From Paucibacter sp. PLA-PC-4 (lineage in GTDB: Bacteria; Pseudomonadota; Gammaproteobacteria; Burkholderiales; Burkholderiaceae_C), in the NCBI RefSeq assembly GCF_026241155.1, contig NZ_JAPFGP010000017.1, positions 80,635 through 144,634 on the forward strand: DNA of 64,000 nt, given 5' to 3'. The position numbers and the translations under genes were made by a program. This document shows positions 57,710 to 64,000 of this stretch, one piece after another. The notes below the pieces were generated by a model that was not told the DNA's origin, ran no database searches, and was given only the letters and a program-made list of their open reading frames with translations. How positions within the stretch are numbered: the stretch's first letter is position 1; each line of letters begins with the position of its first letter.

Positions 57710-58564
57710 ATGACGCTGTCCCGACATTGGCAAGCCCCCTCGGCCCTGGAGCATTTCGCCACCTTGGTGGCCGATGCCGGCGAACTGAATCTGCTGGAGG
57801 CGGCCGCCTGCATTGCCCAAGACGAGTACCCGGGCATGGATGTGCAGGCCGTGCTGGCCGAGGTCGATGCAATGGCCGAGCGCTTGCGCCGGCGACTGCC
57901 GGATGACGCCTCGCCCAGCCACCGGCTGCTGCTGCTGAACCGCTATTTCCATGACGAGCTGGGCTTTGCCGGCAATGTCAACGATTACTACGCTCCAGAC
58001 AACAGCTTCATCCACCAGGTGCTCGCCACCCGGCGCGGCATACCGATTGCGCTGGCGGTCATTTATATGGAGCTGGCCGGCCAGATCGGGCTGCGTGCCA
58101 ACGGCATCGGCTTCCCCGGTCATTTTCTGGTCGGCCTGCATTTGCCGCAGGGCGAGGTGGTGCTGGACCCCTTCACCTGCCGCTCTCTGTCGCGCGAGGC
58201 GCTGGAGGAGGCTTTGCTGCCTTATCGGGGGGCTGGCGCAGAGCCGCCGCTGGAGTTTTTTCTGCAGGTGCTGGGCCCGCGCGAGTTGCTGGCGCGTATG
58301 TTGCGCAATCTGAAGGAGATTCACCGCAGTGCGGCCGACTGGCCACGCCTGTTGGGGGTGCAGCAGCGACTGGTGCTGCTCTTGCCTGAGGAGCCGCAGG
58401 AGTTGCGTGACCGGGCCCTGGTGCTGGAGGCGCTGCAACACTGGAGCGGTGCGGCCGCCGACCTGGAGCGCTACCTGAGCCTGCGTCCGGATGCGGCCGA
58501 CCGGGTCGAGCAGCGCCAGCGCTTGCAGGCCTTGCGTGCCAGGGGCGAGCCGCCCCTGCACTGA
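57710..58564 (+). CDS. SirB1-family protein (transglutaminase-like plus TPR)
   Basis: 284 residues. Residues about 60-180 match the SirB1/transglutaminase-like domain: LNRYFHDELGFAGNVNDYY, NSFIHQVLATRRGIPIALAV and FPGHFLVG; the catalytic Cys of true transglutaminases is Ile here (RRGIPI). A TPR-like tail follows (about 195-280). E. coli SirB1/YchA lies near prfA-hemK; the function is unresolved. It starts 10 nt after murJ and is probably cotranscribed. Confidence 0.88.
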   Translation: MTLSRHWQAPSALEHFATLVADAGELNLLEAAACIAQDEYPGMDVQAVLAEVDAMAERLRRRLPDDASPSHRLLLLNRYFHDELGFAGNVNDYYAPDNSFIHQVLATRRGIPIALAVIYMELAGQIGLRANGIGFPGHFLVGLHLPQGEVVLDPFTCRSLSREALEEALLPYRGAGAEPPLEFFLQVLGPRELLARMLRNLKEIHRSAADWPRLLGVQQRLVLLLPEEPQELRDRALVLEALQHWSGAAADLERYLSLRPDAADRVEQRQRLQALRARGEPPLH

Positions 58565-58638
58565 TGGCGGCCCGTAGAATCGCGGCCAATTTGGAAATCC
58601 CGGGCGCATGGTGTTACACCGGTTGAGAGGGTGTTGGT

Positions 58639-59322
58639 TTGGTTTTGAAGCAGATTCCGCTGTCACTGGGCCCGGAGCCGGTTTACAGCTTTGACAATTT
58701 CCTGCCGGGCGGCAATGCCGCCGCGCTGACTCATTTATTGAGCCTGGGCGCGGGCGCGCCGCCGGTATTTCTGTGGGGCGGCCCGGGCAGCGGCAAGACC
58801 CATGCGCTGCGCGCGCTGGCTCAGCGTTGGCAGGCAGCAGGCGCCCAGGTGGGCTGGTACGACGCCGATACCGCGCTGCCCTGGGAGTTGCCCAGCCAGC
58901 CCAGCCTCTTGCTGATGGATGACTGCCAGCGCTTCGATGCCGGCCAGCAGCACGCCGCCTTCCAGCTCTTCGTTGAGGCGGCCACCCATGGTTTGGCGGT
59001 GGTGGCTACGGGCACCGCGCCGCCGGTGGACCTGGCCTTGCGAGAGGATTTGCGTACCCGGCTCGGCTGGGGCCCGACCTTTGCGCTGCAACCGCTGTCC
59101 GAGCTGGAGGTGAGGGCGGCGCTGCGCCGCGAAGCCGATCGGCGCGGCATTTTTCTGTCGGACGAGGTGATGGACTATCTGTTGACCCGCTTCGCCCGCG
59201 ACCTCAAGCACCTGATGGGCCTGCTGGACCGTCTCGATGAATTTGCCCTGTCGGCCAAGCGCGCGGTCACCGTGCCGCTGCTGCGCCAGATGCTGGCCGA
59301 TCAAGCCCCTTCTTCCCAATGA
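58639..59322 (+). CDS. hda: DnaA-homologous regulator Hda (TTG start)
   Basis: 227 residues. It has the beta-proteobacterial Hda start (KQIPLSLGPEP, FDNFLPGGN), AAA Walker A GGPGSGKT (47-54), Walker B LLLMDDCQ and sensor region RLGWGPTFALQPL. With the DNA clamp it promotes DnaA-ATP hydrolysis and restrains initiation. The N-terminal clamp-binding motif is QIPLSL. The TTG at 58639 is preferred because GAGAGGG (58625-58631) lies 7 nt before it; a TTG at 58645 would give MKQIPLSL. There is no ATG in range. The stop overlaps the next gene (ATGA). Confidence 0.92.
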   Translation: MVLKQIPLSLGPEPVYSFDNFLPGGNAAALTHLLSLGAGAPPVFLWGGPGSGKTHALRALAQRWQAAGAQVGWYDADTALPWELPSQPSLLLMDDCQRFDAGQQHAAFQLFVEAATHGLAVVATGTAPPVDLALREDLRTRLGWGPTFALQPLSELEVRAALRREADRRGIFLSDEVMDYLLTRFARDLKHLMGLLDRLDEFALSAKRAVTVPLLRQMLADQAPSSQ

Positions 59323-59990
59323 TGAATCTGACACTTTTCGATCTGGACGGAACCCTGATTCCGAACGACTCCGACCACGCTTTCGGCGGCTTCATGGTCG
59401 ATATTGGCTGGGCCGACGGCGAGGCCTGGCGTGCCCGCAATGACGAGTTCTACGCCCAGTACCAGGCCGGTCGGCTGGATCTGGATGAGTACATCGAGTT
59501 CTCGACCTCGGTGTGGCGCGCTCGCCCCTTGGCCGAGGCCCTGGCCGCTCGCGAGCGCTTCATGGCCGAGGTCATGGCGTCTCAGCTGTTGCCGCAGGCG
59601 CGTGCCCTGGTGCGCCGCCATCAGGAGGCCGGCGATCTGGTTGCCATCGTCACTGCCACCAATGAGTTCGTCACCGCGCCGATTGCCCACGCCTTTGGTG
59701 TCGAACACCTGATCGCTGTCGATCTGCAGCGCGAGGACGACGGGCGCTTCAGTGGCCTGGTGCGGGGCGTGCCGTCCTTCCAGGCCGGCAAGATCACACG
59801 GGTCGAGCAATGGCTGGCCGGCTTGGGGCGACAATGGCAGGATTTCGAGCAGATCCACTTCTACAGCGATTCGGTCAATGACCTGCCCTTGCTGGAGCGC
59901 GTCAGCCACCCGGTGGCGACGAATCCGACGCCGGCGCTGGAAGCGATTGCCGGCCAGCGCGGCTGGCCTCTTTTGAAACTCTTCGCATGA
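59319..59990 (+). CDS. HAD-IB family phosphatase
   Basis: 223 residues. HAD motifs: DLDGTLI (Asp nucleophile and acid), IVTATNEFV, the Lys in FQAGKITRVEQW, and YSDSVNDLPLLE. It resembles the SerB-like subfamily IB, whose betaproteobacterial members near hda/pcnB are annotated as phosphoserine-phosphatase-like or histidinol-phosphatase-like. Two ATGs stand side by side (59319, 59322). It overlaps hda and pcnB by 4 nt on each side. Confidence 0.88.
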   Translation: MMNLTLFDLDGTLIPNDSDHAFGGFMVDIGWADGEAWRARNDEFYAQYQAGRLDLDEYIEFSTSVWRARPLAEALAARERFMAEVMASQLLPQARALVRRHQEAGDLVAIVTATNEFVTAPIAHAFGVEHLIAVDLQREDDGRFSGLVRGVPSFQAGKITRVEQWLAGLGRQWQDFEQIHFYSDSVNDLPLLERVSHPVATNPTPALEAIAGQRGWPLLKLFA

Positions 59991-61549
59991 TCAAGAAATT
60001 CATCGACAAGCTGCTGGGCAAGCCTTCGGCCAAAGCTCCGGCCAAGAGCGCACCGGGCTCGGTACTGGGCAAACGGGTCGAGGTGCAGGTGGCGGATCAC
60101 GGCATCGATCCGAGCCTGCTGGACGAGCGCGCGGTGCGCGTCGTGCAGACCCTCACAGATGCGGGCTTTGAGGCCTATATCGTCGGCGGCGCGGTGCGCG
60201 ATCTGCTGCTGGGCATGCGCCCCAAGGACTTCGACGTCGCGACCAATGCCACGCCCGAAGAGGTCAAGGGTCTGTTCCGGCGTGCCTTCATCATCGGCCG
60301 GCGCTTTCGCATCGTCCATGTGGTCTACGGCCGCGGCCGCGAGCATGAGGTGATCGAGGTCTCGACCTTCCGCGCCCTGCTGGCCAATGAGAGCGCCGAG
60401 CAGGTCAGCGGCAACGAGAAGACATCCAAAAGCGAGCTGGCCGGCAAGTCCCATGTGGTCGACGCCGAGGGCCGGGTCTTGCGCGACAACGTCTGGGGCC
60501 CCCAGGTCGAGGATGCCGCCCGCCGCGATTTCACCGTCAACGCGCTGTATTACGACCCGCAGCGCCAGTTGGTGGTCGACTACCACGGCGGCCTGGCCGA
60601 TGCGAAGAAGCGCGTGCTGCGCATGATCGGCGATCCCGATACGCGCTACCGCGAAGACCCGGTGCGGATCATCCGCGCGGTGCGCTTTGCGGCCAAGCTG
60701 GGCTTCGAGCTTGAGCCCAAGACGCGTGCGCCGGTCAAGGCCTGCGCGGCGCTGCTGGCCAATGTGCCGGCTTCGCGGCTGTTCGACGAGATGATCAAGC
60801 TCTTGCAGACCGGCCATTCGCTTGCCAGCCTGGAGCAACTGCGCAAGCAGGGCTTGGCGCGCGGCGTCTTCCCTATTCTGGATGCGATGCTCAACGAGCG
60901 GGGCGAGCTTTACGAGGGCGTGCGCGGCACTTTTGTGCGACAAGCCTTCGAGGACACCGATCTGCGCGTGCGCGAGGGCCGTGGCGTGTCGCCCAGCTTC
61001 ATGTTGGCCTGCATGCTGTGGCACGAGGTACTGGAGCGCTGGACCCGTATCCGCGAGGAGGGCGAGGCGACCGTGCCGGCGCTGGCGCAGGCTATCGATG
61101 CGGTGTTTGATGCCCGCATCGGCGACATTTCGGGCCGAGGCAAGCTGGCCACCGATATGCGCGAGATCTGGATGATGCAGCCGCGCTTCGAGCGCCGTAG
61201 CGGCACCGGGGTTTATACCCTGGTCGAGCAGCCGCGCTACCGCGCCGGATTTGACTTCCTGCGCCTGCGCGCCGATGCCGGCGAGACCGATGCGGCCCTG
61301 GCCGACTGGTGGGAAGACTTTGCGCTGGGCAGCGATGACGAGCGCGCCGCCTTGCTGGACGAGGCGCGCGAGGCCGACAAGCAGCGCCGTGGCGGCGCCA
61401 AGGTGCACCAATTGCCCCGCAAGGCCTCGTCGCCCAAGCCGGCGACCCTACCGGCTGATGGCAGCGAGCCGGCCTCGTTGGACGGTGGTCCGGCCAAGAA
61501 GCGCCGCCGTCGCCGCAAGCCGGCGGCCAAAACGGCTGCTGCTGAATGA
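59987..61549 (+). CDS. pcnB: Poly(A) polymerase I
   Basis: 520 residues. It adds poly(A) tails that speed RNA decay. Nucleotidyltransferase motif AYIVGGAVRDLLLG and the metal Asps DFD (81-83), followed by RRDFTVNALYYDP and YREDPVRIIRAVRFAAKLGF, place it among class II poly(A) polymerases. CCA-adding enzymes share these motifs, but the basic tail (KKRRRRRKPAAKTAAAE) and neighbourhood favour PcnB. Coupled to the HAD gene and to folK by 4-nt overlaps. Confidence 0.94.
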   Translation: MIKKFIDKLLGKPSAKAPAKSAPGSVLGKRVEVQVADHGIDPSLLDERAVRVVQTLTDAGFEAYIVGGAVRDLLLGMRPKDFDVATNATPEEVKGLFRRAFIIGRRFRIVHVVYGRGREHEVIEVSTFRALLANESAEQVSGNEKTSKSELAGKSHVVDAEGRVLRDNVWGPQVEDAARRDFTVNALYYDPQRQLVVDYHGGLADAKKRVLRMIGDPDTRYREDPVRIIRAVRFAAKLGFELEPKTRAPVKACAALLANVPASRLFDEMIKLLQTGHSLASLEQLRKQGLARGVFPILDAMLNERGELYEGVRGTFVRQAFEDTDLRVREGRGVSPSFMLACMLWHEVLERWTRIREEGEATVPALAQAIDAVFDARIGDISGRGKLATDMREIWMMQPRFERRSGTGVYTLVEQPRYRAGFDFLRLRADAGETDAALADWWEDFALGSDDERAALLDEAREADKQRRGGAKVHQLPRKASSPKPATLPADGSEPASLDGGPAKKRRRRRKPAAKTAAAE

Positions 61550-62049
61550 CGCTGGCCGGGCCGGCCCGTGTGTCGGCCTTTGTCGGGCTGGGCGCCAATC
61601 TGGGCGACACCGCCCGGACCCTGGCCTCGGCCCTCAAGGCCTTGGCGGCCTTGCCTGAAACGGAGTTGGTCGCGGTCTCCAGCCTGTATCGGAGTGCGCC
61701 GGTGGACGCCAGCGGCCCGGACTATCTGAATGCCGCAGCCCGGCTGGAGACGGCGCTCCCGCCCGAGGCCTTGTTGCGATGCCTGCAGGCCATCGAGCTG
61801 GCCCACGGTCGCGAGCGGCCCTTCGTCAATGCCTCGCGCACCCTGGATCTGGATCTCCTGCTCTACGCCGAGCGGAAGATCCGCAGCCAGCACTTGTGCG
61901 TGCCCCATCCGCGTCTGCACCAGCGTGCCTTCGTTTTGCTGCCGTTGCTGGAACTCGGGCCTGACTTGTCGGCGCCGGAGCTGGGCGCCTTGCGATCCTA
62001 CTTGTCCGCCGTGTCCGACCAACGGGTGGAGCGTCTGCCCGGCGGCTGA
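61546..62049 (+). CDS. folK: HPPK, folate biosynthesis pyrophosphokinase
   Basis: 167 residues. 2-amino-4-hydroxy-6-hydroxymethyldihydropteridine diphosphokinase: FVGLGANLGDTARTL, the substrate loop VSSLYRSAPVDASGPDYLNA, and the metal/ATP motif HGRERPFVNASRTLDLDLLLY. It transfers pyrophosphate from ATP to the pterin for dihydropteroate synthesis. pcnB-folK order is widely conserved in proteobacteria. Confidence 0.95.
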   Translation: MTLAGPARVSAFVGLGANLGDTARTLASALKALAALPETELVAVSSLYRSAPVDASGPDYLNAAARLETALPPEALLRCLQAIELAHGRERPFVNASRTLDLDLLLYAERKIRSQHLCVPHPRLHQRAFVLLPLLELGPDLSAPELGALRSYLSAVSDQRVERLPGG

Positions 62050-62182
62050 ATTGGCCGGCACCGGTTTGTGCGCTGCTCGCCGTTACACTCCTGCCTTTGC
62101 CGCTTGTGACGCGGTGATGAATTTTTTGTGACATTGCGTTGTCCATGTGCCGTTGCACGGGGCGGCGGCGCAAGGAGAACTC

Positions 62183-62830
62183 ATGCTGTTTGGCAAGCTG
62201 CTGCCCCGCGAGGGCAATTTTTTTGAGCTGTTCAATGAACACGGGGATCAGATCGTCGAGGGCGCGCGCGCCTTCATGTTGATGATCCAGAACTACAACG
62301 ACCTGAATCTGCGCGAAAAGTACGCCGCCGAGGTCGACAAGGCCGAACACCATGCCGACCGCGTCACCGCCGAGGTCAACCGCCTGCTGCACCGCACCTT
62401 CATCACGCCCATCGATCGCGAGCAGATCCACGGCCTGATCAATGCGATGGACGACATCCTGGACCTGCTGCAGGACTCGTCCGAGACCATGTCGCTTTAT
62501 GACGTGCGCTCGATTCCCGAGGAGGTGTTGCGACTGGGTGAACTGAGCGCCAAGTGCTGTGAGCGGGTGCAGTACGCCGTGTCGCTGTTGCCCAAGCTGA
62601 GCCAGCCGCAGACGGCCGAAGCTGCCATCAAGACCTGTGAGGAGATCGACAAGCTGGAGTCCGATGCCGACCGCGTGATGCGCTCGGCCATGTCCAAGCT
62701 GTTCCGCGAGCAGGAGGATGTGCGCGAGCTGATCAAGCTGAAGGCGATCTATGAGCAGCTCGAGTCGATTTCCGACCGCTGTGAGGATGTGGCCAACCTG
62801 ATCGAGGGCATCGTCCTCGAGAATTCCTGA
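62183..62830 (+). CDS. PhoU-like (DUF47) Pit accessory protein
   Basis: 215 residues, all-helical. It has acidic metal-binding clusters of the PhoU fold (EVDKAEHHADRVTAEVNR; EEIDKLESDADRVMR; ESISDRCEDVANLIEGIV). Such proteins sit next to Pit transporters and are thought to regulate them. AAGGAG precedes the ATG at 62183, and the pit gene starts 15 nt after its stop. The 133 nt between folK and this gene carry no clear promoter. Confidence 0.92.
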   Translation: MLFGKLLPREGNFFELFNEHGDQIVEGARAFMLMIQNYNDLNLREKYAAEVDKAEHHADRVTAEVNRLLHRTFITPIDREQIHGLINAMDDILDLLQDSSETMSLYDVRSIPEEVLRLGELSAKCCERVQYAVSLLPKLSQPQTAEAAIKTCEEIDKLESDADRVMRSAMSKLFREQEDVRELIKLKAIYEQLESISDRCEDVANLIEGIVLENS

Positions 62831-62845
62831 ACGCGCGAGCCTGTC

Positions 62846-63856
62846 ATGGAATCAATGCAGGTCGCCTTTTGGGTCGTCGCCATGCTGGTCGTTCTGGCCG
62901 TGGCGTTCGACTTCATGAATGGCTTTCACGATGCGGCTAACTCGATCGCCACGGTGGTGTCTACCGGCGTGCTTAAGCCGCAGCATGCGGTCTTGTTCGC
63001 GGCGTTCTTCAACTTCGTCGCCATCTTCGTCTTCCACTACGCGGTCGCCAAGACCGTGGGTAAGGGCATCGTCGAGCCGGGCATCGTGGACCACCATGTG
63101 GTCTTCGGTGCGCTGATCGGCGCCATTGTTTGGAACGTGGTCACCTGGTACTACGGCATCCCGTCGAGCTCTTCGCATGCGCTGATCGGCGGTATCGTCG
63201 GCGCAGTGATTGCCAAGGCCGGCACCGGGGCGCTGATCGCCGCCGGCGTGGGGAAGACGGTGCTGTTCATCTTTGTGTCGCCGCTGCTGGGCTTTTTGCT
63301 GGGCTCGCTGATGATGGTGGTGGTGGCGCACCTGTTCAAACGCGCCTCGCCGCTGCGGGTGGACAAATGGTTTCGTCGACTGCAACTGGTGTCCGCGGGG
63401 CTTTACAGCCTGGGCCATGGCGGCAACGACGCGCAGAAGACCATCGGTCTGATCTGGATGCTGCTCGTGGCCTCGGGCTATCTGGCCGCCACGGAGACCT
63501 CGCCGCCGGGCTGGGTGGTGTGGATCTGCTACATCGCCATCGGTGTGGGCACCATGTTCGGGGGCTGGCGCATCGTCAAGACCATGGGTCAGAAGATCAC
63601 CAAGCTCAAGCCAGTGGGCGGCTTCTGCGCCGAGACCGGCGGTGCGATGACCCTGTTCCTGGCGACGGCGCTGGGCATTCCTGTCTCGACCACGCACACC
63701 ATCACCGGCGCCATCGTCGGTGTGGGCTCGGTGCAGCGCATGTCGGCGGTGCGCTGGGGCGTGGCCGGCAATATCGTCTGGGCCTGGATTTTCACGATAC
63801 CGGCTTCGGCCTTTGTGGCCGGCATCTGCTACTGGTTGAGTTTCACCTTGTTCTGA
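62846..63856 (+). CDS. pit: Low-affinity inorganic phosphate transporter (Pit family)
   Basis: 336 residues with about 10 membrane helices. It has both PiT repeats: FDFMNGFHDAANSIATVVST at about 25-45 and SLGHGGNDAQKTIGLI (about 190), then GIPVSTTHTITGAIVGVG. It moves metal phosphate with protons (or sodium) across the inner membrane. Cotranscribed with the PhoU-like gene and followed by an intrinsic terminator. Confidence 0.95.
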   Translation: MESMQVAFWVVAMLVVLAVAFDFMNGFHDAANSIATVVSTGVLKPQHAVLFAAFFNFVAIFVFHYAVAKTVGKGIVEPGIVDHHVVFGALIGAIVWNVVTWYYGIPSSSSHALIGGIVGAVIAKAGTGALIAAGVGKTVLFIFVSPLLGFLLGSLMMVVVAHLFKRASPLRVDKWFRRLQLVSAGLYSLGHGGNDAQKTIGLIWMLLVASGYLAATETSPPGWVVWICYIAIGVGTMFGGWRIVKTMGQKITKLKPVGGFCAETGGAMTLFLATALGIPVSTTHTITGAIVGVGSVQRMSAVRWGVAGNIVWAWIFTIPASAFVAGICYWLSFTLF

Positions 63857-63914
63857 ATTGAACAAAGGGCCCGCGCAGTCCGTGTCAAAACCTAATCTGC
63901 GAAGCGCCTGATAA

Positions 63915-63944
63915 AACGCCCCGAGTCTTTGTCGGGGCGTTTTT
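63915..63944 (+). terminator. Intrinsic terminator after pit
   Basis: The stem AACGCCCCGA/TCGGGGCGTT of 10 bp with a 7-nt loop GTCTTTG is followed by a T5 run (63940-63944). The final 56 nt of the window show no further feature. Confidence 0.9.
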
Positions 63945-64000
63945 GTTTGACCAGGAAAAGGTCGCACCTTACCTTTGTAAGCCGCCCTGCGGTGCTTTGG

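Overview
The window is GC-rich chromosomal DNA from a betaproteobacterium, most likely Burkholderiales of the Roseateles/Paucibacter/Rubrivivax kind. This rests on the protein families and their order: argF-argD next to a DUF3579 gene, rpsT/murJ/sirB1/hda/pcnB/folK, a PEP-CTERM protein, and a Bug (TctC) receptor. No rRNA, tRNA, CRISPR array, integrase or transposase was seen.

Layout. (1) 1-13497 is a maltodextrin and glycogen locus. A leftward operon malK-malE-(38-codon ORF)-malF-malG-aldo/keto reductase diverges from a rightward operon glgP-glgB-glgX-malQ. (2) 13498-31855 is an accessory segment in two parts. The first holds an AAA/TPR class III nucleotide cyclase and a SulP anion transporter carrying a cyclic-nucleotide-binding domain. 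The second holds a TetR-controlled RND efflux operon, an SDR, a LysR regulator, a Tat-exported hydrolase, a damaged cupin, a carboxymuconolactone-decarboxylase-like protein, an acetyltransferase and a cyclophilin-like protein. At the joint between the parts (19420-19689) lie diverged 3' ends of tctC and malQ, fused back to back. (3) 31856-38760 is a GntR-centred hydroxy/keto-acid locus: tctC, an FAH-family protein and an aminotransferase on one strand, gntR and a 1017-residue FAD/Fe-S dehydrogenase on the other. (4) 38861-45940 holds a PEP-CTERM protein and a periplasmic starch set: a cyclomaltodextrinase-like enzyme, an alpha-amylase and a pullulanase. (5) 46061-64000 is mostly housekeeping: a TPR lipoprotein, a Ser/Thr kinase-Usp fusion with a phosphoesterase, argF-argD, DUF3579, an M14 peptidase and a hydrolase, rpsT, murJ, sirB1-like, hda, a HAD phosphatase, pcnB, folK, and a PhoU-like/Pit phosphate pair.

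How the genes work together. Secreted amylase, pullulanase and cyclomaltodextrinase would cut starch to maltodextrins, MalEFGK would import them, and MalQ, GlgP, GlgX and GlgB would process them in the cytoplasm. Five related 15-bp pseudo-palindromes beginning TGTAG lie in the two divergent promoter regions of these sets. Two of them cover the -35 and -10 of a good malK promoter, so one repressor, not seen in this window, probably controls the whole pathway. The accessory segment looks like two cargo modules stacked between malQ and tctC, each bounded by a malQ tail on the left and a tctC tail on the right.
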